Of a DNA stretch of 64,000 bases, positions 10,772-23,083 are shown one piece after another. The DNA is from Amaurobius ferox (lineage: Eukaryota > Arthropoda > Arachnida > Araneae > Amaurobiidae): NCBI GenBank assembly GCA_951213105.1, contig OX578153.1, forward strand, positions 56,554,520 through 56,618,519. The letters are read 5' to 3'. The translations under genes were made by a program, and so were the position numbers. Every line of letters starts with the position of its first letter. Position 1 is the first letter of the stretch. Under the pieces are notes generated by a model, which did no database searches, was not told where the DNA came from, and worked only from the letters and a program-made list of their open reading frames with translations.

Positions 10772-11002
10772 TTAACCGGCTTCAAATTCAAAATTAACCC
10801 AAAAATCTTCTTCAAAATCATCATCAGAAAAGTGACTCGAACAGACAGTTGCGTTAGCAATGTTTATTTTATCCTCTCTTTTGCACTTCACGAGCCATAA
10901 TTTTTGGAGTGTAGGATCTTTTGGAAATCTATGAAAACTGATAGATCCCATTGACTTCTTATAATAATTTGAACACAAAGCAACCGAGCATCAACCAGGC
11001 AT
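10772..11002 (-). pseudogene. THAP zinc-finger domain with in-frame stop
   Basis: Minus-strand reading from ATG at 11002-11000 gives Met-Pro-Gly, a TGA, then CSVALCSNYYKKSMG, SISFHRFPKDPTLQKLW and TVCSSHFSDDDFEEDF. That is the N-terminal THAP C2CH zinc-finger DNA-binding domain: a CxxxxC pair at the start, the HRFPKDP..L..W core, and CSSHF carrying the final Cys and His. THAP domains occur in host regulators and in transposases such as P and Kolobok elements. The TGA at codon 4 blocks expression from the usual start, and no further exon was recognised. It is either a relic or needs another start. TATA-like sequence lies upstream (about 11020-11040). Confidence 0.7.
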
Positions 11003-11589
11003 TTTTGTGCTTACCAAAATTATATTTTATATACGTGAAAATACTAATATATATACATCTATAATACACAAATTTACACTTAAACTTCACTTTTACGATA
11101 GAATTACAAATTATATAAAAGAACGACTGACACAGTCTATGTTTTCCCATAGAAATGAATGCTAGTCGGAGAAACTGGCACTTCTCCTTCTAACCCAGTG
11201 ACGTCACGAACGGCGATAACGTCAGCCTTCTAGAATACTGTCAACGGCGGCATTCTGGTCTTTTGATGATGCTATGTTTGATGCTGTCTTCCTTTGAAAT
11301 GCCAAAATAAATCATTTGTGATTAACACTTTGCTGGCAGGTTGTGAGTATACTCATGTTTGCATGGCCACATGTTGCTGATCAGTCACAGTGTTTTCATG
11401 TCATTATATTTAAAATATATTGTTGTTTGGAGAGAGGGAGGGAAATCCCAGAGTATTTTTCAAAGAAAAGTGCAACAAATCTCGATATGTTTGTAAAACT
11501 TGTATCATTGCATGTAGGTAAATGCTTTACAGAATAATGTACCCGAAAAAATTATTAAATATATGTAGTAAGTTTCATTTCAATGCATG

Positions 11590-11880
11590 CGTGTAAATAA
11601 AGTTTATTGAAGCTTATTTAGATGTTTTGATTTTACTTGGGAGGGGGAAGAGGAATCCCAGAGTATGTGTAAATAAAGTTTATTGAAACTTATTTAGATG
11701 TTTTGATTTCACTTGGGAGGTGGGGGTCCCAGATTATGTGTAAATAAAGTTTATTGAAGCTTATTTAGATATTTTGATGTTACTTGGGGGTGAGATCCCA
11801 GAGTATGTGTAAATAAAGTTTATTGAAGCTTTAGATGTTTTGATGTTATTTGGGGGGGGGGGGGGGGGGGAATCCCAGAG
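11590..11880. repeat. ~70-bp minisatellite, block 1
   Basis: Tandem units starting GTGTAAATAAAGTTTATTGA and ending in a G-run plus AATCCCAGAGTAT recur at about 11591, 11666, 11739 and 11807. G-run length varies between units (up to about 18). Confidence 0.8.
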
Positions 11881-11900
11881 TACGCTCTTCCAAAGGTAAG

Positions 11901-11944
11901 AGTTGAAGACCCAGAGGGTTTACAGCAACCATTTGAGAGGCTGG
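11901..11944 (-). mobile_element. Micro-SINE tail module (44 bp), internally shortened
   Basis: The plus strand reads AGTTGAAGACCCAGAGGGTT..., the reverse complement of the GGGTCTTCAAC tail. It is flanked by a perfect CCAAAGGTAAG (11890-11900 and 11945-11955). It lacks the loop-side part of the hairpin seen in fuller copies. Confidence 0.6.
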
Positions 11945-12085
11945 CCAAAGGTAAGTACAGCAAAACTCGATAGGTTTTTAAAACTTGTTGTGTATCATTG
12001 CACATAGGTAAATGCCTACAGTATACTGTACCCCAAAAAAATTATTAAACATATGTAGTAAGTTTCATTTCAAGTAATGCTATGT

Positions 12086-12366
12086 TGTTGTTACCCAGAC
12101 CGTCCGACCTACCAGAAAGGTGTAAGGTAACTGTTTGGACGTCCGGGAAGTGCCACCCAATTTAGAACGGAAACCAGTGGGGGAGGCATCCGCAGGGACC
12201 GTACCCTCCTTCCCCTACCACCAACCTCTCGGAAGGACTTACGGACCCACATGTTTAACGTAATCGTACTCCGCGTGAACACGGCGGCAATTTTGGCAGT
12301 GGCTGGAATCGAACCCGGGCCTACCGAGTGCAACTCCAGCACACTAACCAATGGGCTAGCGCGCCC
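12086..12366 (-). mobile_element. Full-length tRNA-headed SINE with 14-bp target duplication
   Basis: On the minus strand the 281-bp element starts GGGCGCGCTAGCCCATTGG (tRNA-like A box) and carries GGGTTCGATTCC (B box, about 12312-12323). It then has the family body (ACGCGGAGTACG, GAGGTTGGTGGTAGGGGAAG, CCTCCCCCACTGG) and ends with the CCGG(A)CGTCC...GGACGGTCTGGGT stem-loop. The perfect duplication AAGTAATGCTATGT occurs at 12072-12085 and 12367-12380. It is a complete retroposed copy and the reference form for the modules inside the Helitrons. The frame at 12109-12351 is SINE read-through, not a gene. Confidence 0.92.
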
Positions 12367-12730
12367 AAGTAATGCTATGTAAATAAAGTTTATTGAAGCT
12401 TATTAAAATGTCTTGATTTTACTTGGGGGGGGGGGGGGAATCCCAGAGTATGTGTAAATAAAGTTTATTGAAACTTATTCAGATGTTTTGATTTTACTGA
12501 AGAGGGGGGGGGGGGGCATACTAGAGTATGCTCTTCCAAAGGAAAGTGCAGTGAAACTCAATATGTTTGTAAAGCTTGTGTACCATTGCATATAGGTAAA
12601 TGCTTTACAGTACACCATACCCAAAAAAATTATTAAATATATGTAGTAAGTTTCATTTCAATGCATGCTGTGTAAATAAAGTTCATTGAAGCTTATTTAA
12701 ATGTTTTGATTTTATTTTCAACTGCCAAAA
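12367..12730. repeat. ~70-bp minisatellite, block 2
   Basis: The minisatellite resumes after the SINE, with units at about 12376, 12452 and 12670. A longer intervening segment at 12520-12660 matches 11420-11590 and 11880-12070 (GTAAATGC...ACAGTA, ATATGTAGTAAGTTTCATTT), so a higher-order repeat exists. Confidence 0.75.
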
Positions 12731-12799
12731 CATTGCCCATTACATGGAATAGCTTTGGCTTGAAATAGTCAGTCAGCAATATGTTAAAACTTATTTTTG

Positions 12800-13070
12800 A
12801 TCATTACAAGATCTCGTCTAATATTCTCAGTAAAAATACAAAGCATATAACATATAGTATGCCACAGATGATAGATGTGCTGGATTCATTTTTATTTCAT
12901 TTAATCGTGAATTGTTTATGTATAAAGTTTTTGTAATATTTCGCCTCTAACTAGAATCATTTGTCGAGATTTAAACCAGAACAATAATTTTTAAAAGTTT
13001 TGCCATATGCAAAAAATAATTTAACTTGAAAATTACATTTTTTGAAAAAATAGTAACAAATAGTGAGTAA
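12800..13070. repeat. Direct duplication, copy A
   Basis: Matches 13575-13830 in order: ACAAGATCTCGTCTAATA, then AATACAAA, then GAATCATTTG, then CCATATGCAAAAAATAA. Copies are diverged. The segment before the minisatellite (11265-11330, TATGTTTGATGCTGT) likewise matches 13510-13570. Confidence 0.6.
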
Positions 13071-13509
13071 ACAAAACATTGTACAATCCTTAACAGATCC
13101 AACCGCAACAATACCATTGACACACTTTTCAAAGATAAAACATTTAACGTGTGGAAGTACTTCGTATTAATCTGTACAGAAAAATAAAATTGATCTCTCA
13201 TAGCAGTAGCACAGTTGAAAGCATGGTAAAAAATACGATCTTTGGAAGTCACCTAAAACAATTAATTTTTCTTTTGTCATTATTATGTATATGCGATTAT
13301 ATTATATGCAGATTCCACAATTTGCTTAAAATTTAAATTTCATTTCATTTACCAGATTTAGATGGTATCTTGCTTAGACATGATATTTTATATGCTGCCA
13401 TGTTTTGATAATAGAATGTCTATTTCCAAGAATAGATTATTTTTTTCTGAAAGCTTTTTGCTTGCTTGCTTTGCAATATGTAGTTTACTATATATACATA
13501 TGTTACATA

Positions 13510-13830
13510 TAATGTCTATGTTTGATGCTGTTTTCCAATTTGAAATGATGAATTATTTATATCATTTGTGTTAAAACCCTATTTTAGATCTCTACAAGAT
13601 TTCGTGTAATACTCAACGTAAAAATACAAATCAAATAACACATGGTAAGTCACAGATATGATGGATGCATTTTTTTCCCATTCGACCATGACTTGCTTAT
13701 GCATAAAATTTTTGTAACATGTTGCAGCATTTTATCCCTAATTGGAATCATTTGGAGATTTAAGAAAAAACAATCATTTGTGAAAGTGTGACCATATGCA
13801 AAAAAATAACTTTATAGATTTTTTTTTTTC
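13510..13830. repeat. Direct duplication, copy B, without minisatellite
   Basis: It carries both flanks of the 11.26-13.07 kb region, TATGTTTGATGCTGTTTTCC and ACAAGATTTCGTGTAATA, joined without the minisatellite. It probably approximates the pre-expansion form. Confidence 0.6.
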
Positions 13831-16563
13831 ATTCGACCAAACAATTCAAAATATATGAAATTTCAATATAATATATAAAAATAACGAAAAACATGATCAT
13901 ATATCACTACAAAGATGTAATATAATTTCTAAAAATGTTTGTTTACTTTTTATTATTCAACATGGTTGATTTATTTGGTAGTATCTTAAATGAAATCAAC
14001 TTTTTGGGATTGAGTTCAAAACAACATCCAGAGATGAGTAGCTAGTTATGAAACTGCTCAACTTCAAACAGGTCATATGTCCATAATTTAATTATAAATA
14101 AATTAATATTTACTCATTCAAAACAATTATTTGTGTATCATACCTAGTCTTAATTTCAACCATAATATGACACACATGGGATATTTTAATGAGATATTTT
14201 TCCCCATATTTAATTTTTGAGCTTAAAATATGGTTACAATGCATAATTTCTTCAGATTTGTCCTATTTCACTATTATATAGTGGTGTTTAAAGTGCATAC
14301 TATTTTGTAGTGGTATTTTATACTTTGCTTAGTGTAATTTCTTACTTGATATCTTAGTGAAATGAAAATAAAAGAAATTAACCAATACTTCAAGTTGATT
14401 TTTAGAAAGTAAAATTCAACAGATAATCATTAACTTTAAAAATACAGAAGACGTATTTAATTATAAAATTATTAACTGGTATATGAAGTTTTAAGTTTTT
14501 ATCTTATATTGTGAAAATGTAGTATTTTTAAATATCAAGCACGCTTTAGTTTTAAAATATTACTTTGAATTAAAATGATTGGTTAGGTTTTGTGTACATA
14601 GAATATGCAGAAAGATCTGATATTTTTTTACAATGTAAACTACATCAGTAGAAAACCACATATTATACGTCAAATGTGGATTACATATTCTATATGCCCA
14701 ACCCTGATGCAGACATACAATTGTAAGTATGCATCCCTTATTAAAAATTATTTTCATGTGTATAAGAGAAATTTAATTTTGTTCATTCTTTCCGCTAAAA
14801 TGAATAAGAGTAAATGTAAATTACATTGTAATATATAAACAATTGCTCGTACATTTACTGCATATTTTCAACCATTCAAAATATATAATTTATAATAGAT
14901 TTTATGCATAATTATAAAATAGTTAGGCAATCTAAATTTCTTAATTCACCTTTATCCTCATAAATGTATTCAATATTTCATTTGATGGCAGTATTTTTAT
15001 ATTGCCAAAGAACCTAAATTCATTACAGAATCTCAACCTTGCTCTTAAGTACAAAACAATAAAGCATTCTTTCATCAATTGCAGTTGCATTGTTGATAGC
15101 ATTTTGAGAAACTAGTATCTTAGCTTTAGTTAAACTAAGAAAGAATATTTTAATTTTTGGTGACTAATTCCTTTTCTAACACAGAACTTGCTAAATCAAT
15201 AATTGCTGTAAAAATTAATTGGTATATTTAATGACCGCTAACTTTGAGCACACAATTCATTATTACTGAACTTACGTATCAATCCAGATGTACTGAACAT
15301 ATTTACAAAAATTTTGCACAGCTTCTGAGTTTAATTTTCTTTAAATTAGAAATCACAAGGTTGCTACAAAACAAAATAGTTTTGCGATAGTAATACAGAA
15401 TCATATTAATTTATCTCCAAATGTTGCTATGTGTAAGCTGTTTACACTTAAAATGTGTGTATACTTTAAAAATTTAAACGTGATTTATTTTTCAAAATGC
15501 AAATATTAAAACATGTGTGTTTACTTTTCAATATCTCATCTTGAAATGCCTCTTTACTCTTAAAAAGTGAGATGTTTGCTGTACTGTTTATGCTAATTTT
15601 GTGTGTTTAGTTTTGTCAGGGCGGCATGTTGTGATTTTAGTTGTGGAGTGCAAAACCGTTCTTGTGAACATAGTTATATACTCCATGAGCCCAAAGCCGG
15701 CAGCCACTACTACTACTCTTAAAATGGTTTAAAGAATCAAATTTGAAAACACTGCTTGCTTTTATCTTTTCATTACATTTAAGTTTTAAAAATTTATTCT
15801 TTAAAATATTCATTTTCTTATTCCGATTTTATAATCACTGAGAATGCATTGTGACAGCAGGTCAGTCTTTTTGCAACCAAACTAATAAAATAATATTTTT
15901 GCTACAATAAAGTTGCAAAGTTTAAAACCCTTGGAGCAGTTTCAACCACTTCCTTGCTTGAAAATACAATAGAACCTTTCCTTGCTTTTTATAGAATAGC
16001 TTATATTTATCATTTTATAATTGGAGATTGAGTTGGAAAAAATCAGCAGTATTTCAGAGCATCAAATCCACAGCGTTCAAAGAGCGTAACAAGCTTATTA
16101 TATAAGATTCCTTGATATGATCCTATTACTTCTTGAAAACGTAAGAACATACCTACTTGCTTTTTATTTTTATACCACTGCATGTTACCGATAACTTTCT
16201 AGAAGAAACTCCTGTGTATACCAATGCTGTCATGATTTTTTTTTAAAGATGCGTTATTGAATAGGTCATTTCTAGGAATGTGTATATAAAGTAACAATCC
16301 CATTTATTTATTCTTTTTACCTGCACATTGCTATATTTAATGAAAAACTAAGTTATATTCACAATAACTCAAGAAATATATGGAAATTTTAAAACAAAAC
16401 ACGAATGCTGACTACTCTACACAAGAGTTTAGAAAAACCTATATTGTTGTGTATTAAATGTAGAAATGAGGAAAGCTCAAAAGAAACTTTTTAAAATTTA
16501 CTTCTTTTCATAGAATTTTTTTGTATTTAAATTATAATTAGTAAACATTAACATTATTATTTA
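13831..16563. other. AT-rich non-coding stretch
   Basis: No supportable gene, RNA or complete element. The open frames here are short and of skewed composition. Confidence 0.5.
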
Positions 16564-18649
16564 TCTATATAATAAAAGGCAATGTCTGTGTGTCTGTCTT
16601 ATACACTATACATTTCGCGACCGCGCGTCGGAGAGCTACGAAATTTGGCAATCGGAGACCCGGGGGGAGGGAAGGGGACACGTGAAAACCGATTTTTAAA
16701 ATTTTAATTATTTTTTTATTTATTTAATGTTTTATGCGATTTCGACCGTTTTTTGCCCTTTTTTCTCCACGATCCAGACATCGTAGAAAAAAAACAAATT
16801 ACACCATCGGAAAGAGCAGAGAATTTCGAGTAAAAATATATCAATTTCAAATCTGAATTTCGATTTCTAATATTTTTTAAAGATTTTAAAACAAAAGTCA
16901 CTTTTTGCTCAAGAAAACGATTTTTGGTTTTTAAATTCTCGCATCGTGAAAAGTACTCATAATTTCGACTAATAATTTACATTTTCAGAAAGGTCAAACA
17001 TCTGGCATTCTTACAAGTCTAATCTGGTCCAGAAATAATGAAAATTGCCTTCAGGATCGCAATTTTAAAGACGTCATGATTTTAAATTTCTCGCCGTTCC
17101 GCTCGGCGTGACGCTTCGTTTCTCCCCCGCTGAAGCAGAGAAGGTGGTGGGTGGGGACGTCAAGGTGGAGGTGACGTCACGGTTCTGAATAGAGCGCCTT
17201 TGCTCTATATAAATTATTATATTTATATTTTAAATGATGGGACGATCTGGATTTTTTAAATGTATATTTTAACTTTTGGATATTTTAATTTTATGGATAT
17301 TTTAAATGATGGAACAATGAAACAATGGAATGAGGATGATGGAATTAAGCATATGGTCATTTTAAATTGCAAATTAGCGCGCGGGAAGTTAGCGGTAGGC
17401 CCGGGTTCGATTCCCGCCACTGCCAAAACTGTCGCCGTGTTTACGTGGAATACGATCACGTTAAATATGTGGGTCCGTAAGTCCTTCCGAGAGGTTGGTG
17501 GTAGGGGAAGGAGGATACGGCCCCTGTGGATGCCTCCCCCACTGGGTTCCCGTCTAAATTGGGTGAATATGTAGAAAGTTATGGAGATTGTCGCGGCGGG
17601 CGCGGCAGCCCAGTGGTTAGCGCGCGGGAATTGCACTCAGTAGGCCCGGGTTCGATTTCCGCCACTGACATGGAGTACGATCACGTTAAACATATGGGTC
17701 CGTATGTTTTTCCGAGAGGTTGGTGGTAGGGGAAGGAGGGTACGTTCCCTGTGGATGCCTCCCCCACTGGGTTCCGGTCTAAATTGGGTGGCACATCCTG
17801 GCCGTCCAACCAGTTACCAGGCCCGGGTTCGATTCCCAAAATTGCCGCCGTGTTTACGCGGAGTACGAGCACGTTAAACATGTGGGTCCGTGAGTCCTTC
17901 CGAGAAGTTGGTGGTAGGGGAAGGAGGGTACGGTCTAAATTGGATGAATAAAAAGAAAGTTATGGAGATTGTCGCGTAGGGCAAAGTAGCCCAATGGTTA
18001 GCGCGCGGAAATTGCACTCGGTAGGCCCGGGTTCGATTCCCAAAATTGCCGCCGTGTTTACGCGGAGTACGATCACGTTAAACATGTGGGTCTGTAAGTC
18101 CTTCCGAGAGGTTGGTGGTAGGGGAAGAAGGGTACGGTCCCTGTGAATGCTTCTCCCACTTGGTTCCGGTCTAAATTGGGTGAATAAAAAATAAGTTATG
18201 AAGAATATCGCGGAGGGTGAAGTACCCCAGTGGTTAGTGCGCGGGATTTGCACTTGGTAGGCCCGGGTTCGATTCCCAAAATTGCCGAATAAAAATAAAG
18301 TTATGGAGATTGTCGCGGATGGCACGGTAGCCCAGTGGTTAGCGCGCGGGAATTTCACTCGGTAGGCCCGGGTTCGATTCCCGCCATTGCCGAAACTGCA
18401 GCCGTGTTCACGCGGAGTACGATCACGTTAAACGTGTGGGACTGCAAGTCCTTCCGAGAGGTTTGTGGTAGGGGAAGGAGGGTACGGTCTCTTTGGATGC
18501 CTCCCCCATTGGGTTCCGGTCTAAATTGTGTGGCACTTCCTGGCCTTCCAAGCAGTTACCTTACACCTTTCTGGTAGGTCGCGCCAACGAGTTTGCCACG
18601 GTCAGAATTTTCAAGGGTAGCGAACAGGCTGGTCGCCAAAGGCGGCTAG
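16564..18649 (+). mobile_element. Helitron-like element, copy 1 (2086 bp)
   Basis: Starts TCTATATAATAAAAGGCAAT after a host A (16563) and ends GTCGCCAAAGGCGGCTAG. The end forms a 6-bp stem (one G-T pair) around AAA, running into CTAG. A TC start, a CTRR end with hairpin and A/T flanks are the Helitron hallmarks. Parts: a leader (about 16564-17180) with GCGACCGCGCGTCGGAGAGC, an AT-rich zone of degenerate TATTTTAAATGATGGAACGA units (about 17210-17350), a SINE-module array, and a 3' end common to all copies (about 18576-18649). It lacks about 100 bp (GCATAGCGATGG...) present in copy 2. No transposase, so it is non-autonomous. Confidence 0.85.
17366..18575 (+). repeat. SINE-module array in Helitron copy 1 (six modules)
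   Basis: Six B-box motifs (GGGTTCGATTCC or one-base variants) occur at about 17402, 17647, 17824, 18031, 18266 and 18368. Most are preceded by an A box (AGCCCAGTGGTTAGCGCG) and followed by the SINE body. Module 3 lacks its head: a SINE 3' part runs straight into a B box. Module 5 is cut to about 100 bp. The final module stops at CTTCC...GTAGGTCG and lacks the 3' half of the terminal SINE stem. Confidence 0.85.
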
Positions 18650-19570
18650 TCTATATGATAAAAGGCAATGTCTGTGTGTCTGTCTTATACACTATACGTT
18701 TCGCGACCGCGCGTCGGAGAGCTACGAAATTTGGCAATCGGAGACCCGGGGGGGAGGGAAGGGGACACGTGAAAACCGATTTTTAAAATTTTAATTATTT
18801 TTTTATTTATTTAATGTTTTATGCGATTTCGACCGTTTTTTTGCCCTTTTTTCTCCACGATCCAGACATCGTAGAAAAAAACAAATTACACCATCGGAAA
18901 GAGCAGAGAATTTCGAGTAAAAATATATCAATTTCAAATCTGAATTTCGATTTCTAATATTTTTTAAAGATTTTAAAACAAAAGTCACTTTTTGCTCAAG
19001 AAAACGATTTTTGGTTTTTAAATTCTCGCATCGTGAAAAGTACTCATAATTTCGACTAATAATTTACATTTTCAGAAAGGTCAAACATCTGGCATTCTTA
19101 CAAGTCTAATCTGGTCCAGAAATAATGAAAATTGCCTTCAGGATCGCAATTTTAAAGACGTCATGATTTTAAATTTCTCGCCGTTCCGCTCGGCGTGACG
19201 CTTCGTTTCTCCCCCGCTGAAGCAGGGAAGGTGGTGGGTGGGGACGTCAAGGTGGAGGTGACGTCACGGTTCTGTATATGCATAGCGATGGGTGGGACAA
19301 TAAGAAACCGAATTAGTTTTTACTTTCCGTTTCCCGCGCTTCCGATTTTAAATGAAATAAGAGCTTAACATATGCATTGTAGAAATTATTATATTTATAT
19401 TTTAAATGATGGAACGATATGGATTTTTTAAATGGATATTTTAATTTTATGGATATTTTAAATGATGGAACGATGGATATTTAAATTTTATGGATATTTT
19501 AAATGATGGAACAATGGAATGAGGATGATGGAATTAAGAGCTTAGAGAGCATATGGTCATTTTAAATTGT

Positions 19571-21290
19571 AAATTAGCGCGCGGGAAGTTAGCGGTAGGC
19601 CCGGGTACGATTCCCGCCACTGCCAAAACTGCCGAAGTGTTCACGCGGAATACGATCACGTTAAACATGTGGGCCCGTATGTCCTTCCGAGAGGTTGGTG
19701 GTAGGGGAAGGAGGGTACGGTCCCTGTGGATGCCTCCTTCACAGGGTTCCCGTCTAAATTGGGTGAATATAAAGAAAGTTGCGGAGGGCGAGGCAGCCCA
19801 GTGGTTAGCGCTCAGGAATTGCACTCGGTAGGCCCGGGTTCGATTCCCGCCACTTCCAAAACTGCCGCCGTGTTCACGCGGAGTACGATCACGATAAACA
19901 TGTGGGTCCGGAAGTCCTTCCGAGAGGTTGGTGGTAGGGGAAGGAGGGTACGGTCCCTGTGGATGCCTCCCTCACAGGGTTCCCGTCTAAATTGGGTGAA
20001 TATAAAGAAAGTTGCGGAGGGCGAGGCAGCCCAGTGGTTAGCGCTCAGGAATTGCACTCGGTAGGCCCGGGTTCGATTCCCGCCACTTCCAAAACTGCCG
20101 CCGTGTTCACGCGGAGTACGATCACGATAAACATGTGGGTCCGGAAGTCCTTCCGAGAGGTTGGTGGTAGGGGAAGGAGGGTACGGTCCCTGTGGATGCC
20201 TCCCTCACAGGGTTCCCGTCTAAATTGGGTGAATATAAAGAAAGTTGCGGAGGGCGAGGCAGCCCAGTGGTTAGCGCTCAGGAATTGCACTCGGTAGGCC
20301 CGGGTTCGATTCCCGCCACTTCCAAAACTGCCGCCGTGTTCACGCGGAGTACGATCACGATAAACATGTGGGTCCGGAAGTCCTTCCGAGAGGTTGGTGG
20401 TAGGGGAAGGAGGGTACGGTCCCTGTGGATGCCTCTCCCACTGGGTTCCGTTCTAAATTGGGTAAATAAAAAGAATGTTATGGAGATAGTCGCTGGGGGC
20501 GAAGAAGCCCAGTGGTTAGCGCGCGGGAATTGCACTCAGTAGGCCCGGGTTCGATTCCCAAAATTGCCGCCGTGTTTACGCGGAGTACGATCACGTTAAA
20601 CATGTGGGTCCGTGAGTCCTTCCGAGAAGTTGGTGGTAGGGGAAGGAGGGTACGGTCTAAATTGGATGAATAAAAAGAAAGTTATGGAGATTGTCGTGTA
20701 GGGCAAAGTAGCCCAATGGTTAGCGCGCGGAAATTGCACTCGGTAGGCCCGGGTTCGATTCCCAAAATTGCCGCCGTGTTTACGCGGAGTACGATCACGT
20801 TAAACATGTGGGTCTGTAAGTCCTTCCGAGAGGTTGGTGGTAGGGGAAGAAGGGTACGGTCCCTGTGGATGCTTCTCCCACTTGGTTCCGGTCTAAATTG
20901 GGTGAATTAAAAGAAAGTTATGAAGAATATCGCGGAGGGTGAAGTACCCCAGTGGTTAGTGCGCGGGATTTGCACTTGGTAGGCCCGGGTTCGATTCCCA
21001 AAATTACCGAATAAAAATAAAGTTATGGAGATTGTCGCGGATGGCACGGTAGCCCAGTGGTTAGCGCGCGGGAATTTCACTCGGTAGGCCCGGGTTCGAT
21101 TCCCGCCATTGCCAAAACTGCAGCCGTGTTCACGCGGAGTACGATCACGTTAAACGTGTGGGACTGCAAGTCCTTCCGAGAGGTTTGTGGTAGGGGAAGG
21201 AGGGTACGGTCTCTTTGGATGCCTCCCCCATTGGGTTCCGGTCTAAATTGTGTGGCACTTCCTGGCCTTCCAAGCAGTTACCTTACACCT
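19571..21290 (+). repeat. SINE-module array in Helitron copy 2 (eight modules)
   Basis: B boxes lie at about 19600 (mutated to GGGTACGATT), 19838, 20071, 20304, 20549, 20753, 20990 and 21092. The last four repeat the order and peculiarities of the last modules in copy 1, including the short ~100-bp module. Confidence 0.85.
19758..20456 (+). repeat. Three near-identical 233-bp tandem SINE units
   Basis: Units beginning GGGTGAATATAAAGAAAGTT at 19758, 19991 and 20224 have an exact 233-bp period and almost no differences until the third diverges near its end. This points to very recent amplification inside the Helitron. Confidence 0.9.
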
Positions 21291-22193
21291 TTCTGGTAGG
21301 TCGCGCCAACGAGTTTGCCACGGTCAGAATTTTCAAGGGTAGCGAACAGGCTGGTCGCCAAAGGCGGCTAGTCTTAAATAATAAAAGGCAATGTCTGTGT
21401 GTCTGTGCGTCTGTCTGTCTGTCTTATACACTATACGTTTCGCGACCGCGCGTCGGAGAGCTATGAAATTTGGCAATCGGAGACCCTGGGGGGTGGGAAG
21501 GGGACACGTGAAAACCGATTTTTAAAATTTTAATTATTTTTTTTTGTTATTTAATGTTTTATGAGATTTCGACCGTTTTTTGACCTTTTTGCTCCACGAT
21601 CCAGACATTGTAGAAAGAAACAAATCACACCATCGGAAAGAGCAGAGAATTTCGAGTAAAAATATATCAATTTCAAATCTCAGGGACAAATTCTAATATT
21701 TTTTTATGATTTTAAAGCAAAAGGCACTTTTGACTCAAAAAAACGATTTTTGGTCTTTAAATTCTCGCATAGTAAAAAGTACTCAGAATTTCGACTAATA
21801 ATTTACATTTTTAGAAAGGTCAAACATCTGGCATTCTTACAAGTCCAATCTGGTCAAGAAATAATTATAAATATTCACAGGATCGCGATTTTAATGACCT
21901 AAGGATTTCCAATTTCTCGGCGAACGCGTTTTCACCCGTTGAATTTTCTCCCCGTCTCCATGGAGACCGACCGCCCTTCCGGGTTTAAATGAATTAAGAT
22001 ATGTGTTGTATACAACGGGTGAAATGATTATATTTATATGATATTTTAAATGGATATTTTAAATAATTTAAATGATTGCATTATGGTGGATTGAATTGTG
22101 GTGATGTATTTGAACTTATTATATTTATGTATTTGTGGAACGATATTGAATATTTTAAATAATTGAACGAATGGATATTTTATTGAACGTTCA

Positions 22194-22890
22194 GCGACCG
22201 CGCATCGGAGAGCTACGAAATTTGGCAATCGGAGACCCGGGGTGGGGGTGGGAAGGGGATTCGTGAATACCGATTTTTAAAATTTTAATTATTTTTTTTG
22301 TTATTTAATGTTTTATGCGATTTCGACCGTTTTTTGACCTTTTTGCCCCTTTTTCTCCACGATCCAGACATTGTAGAAAAAAACAAATCACACCATCGGA
22401 AAGAGCAGAGAATTTCGAGTAAACATATATCAATTTCAAATCTCAGAGACAAATTCTAATATTTTTTTATGATTTTAAAACAAAAGTCACTTTTGACTCA
22501 AAAAAACGATTTTTGGTTTTTAAATTCTCGCATAGTAAAAAGTACTCAGAATTTCGACTAATAATTTACATTTTTAGAAAGGTCAAATATCTGGCATTCT
22601 TACAAGTCCAATCTGGTCAAGAAATATTCCGTATTGGCCACAGGATCGGGATTTTAAGATTTTCCGAATTTCAATTTCTCGGCGATCCGCTAAAGCATTT
22701 CTTAACCGACGTTTCTCCCCCACAGAAGCAGGGAAGGTGGTGGGTGGGGACGTCAAGGTGGAGGTTGACGTCACGATTCTGTATATGCATAGCGATGGGT
22801 GGGACAATAAGAAACCGAATTGGTTTTTACTTTCCGTTTCCCGCGCTTCCGATTTTAAATGAAATAAGAGCTTAACATATGCATTGTAGA
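22194..22890 (+). repeat. Internal second Helitron leader lacking its 5' terminus
   Basis: Repeats 21436 onward: CGACCGCGC.TCGGAGAGCT, AATTTGGCAATCGGAGACCC, CACCATCGGAAAGAGCAGAG. It joins at its right to the copy-2-type downstream region (GTATATGCATAGCGATGGG). Confidence 0.8.
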
Positions 22891-23083
22891 AATTATTATA
22901 TTTATATTTTAAATGATGGAACGATATGGATTTTTTAAATGGATATTTTAATTTTATGGATATTTTAAATGATGGAACGATGGATATTTTAAATGATGGA
23001 ATGATGGATATTTTAAATGATGGAACAATGGAATGAGGATGATGGAATTAAGAGCCTAGAGAGCATATGGCCATTTTAAATTG

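Larger units (their letters stand above)
18650..21371 (+). mobile_element. Helitron-like element, copy 2 (2722 bp)
   Basis: Starts TCTATATGATAAAAGG on the base directly after copy 1's CTAG and ends in the same hairpin plus CTAG (21368-21371). The leader is nearly identical to that of copy 1. It retains the TATGCATAGCGATGGGTGGG segment (about 19275), then the AT-rich zone (about 19380-19560), then eight SINE modules. Confidence 0.85.

Noticed and set aside
19571..20535. CRISPR-like periodic repeats
   Set aside because: Eukaryotic context, 233-bp period with conserved 'spacers', and SINE identity.
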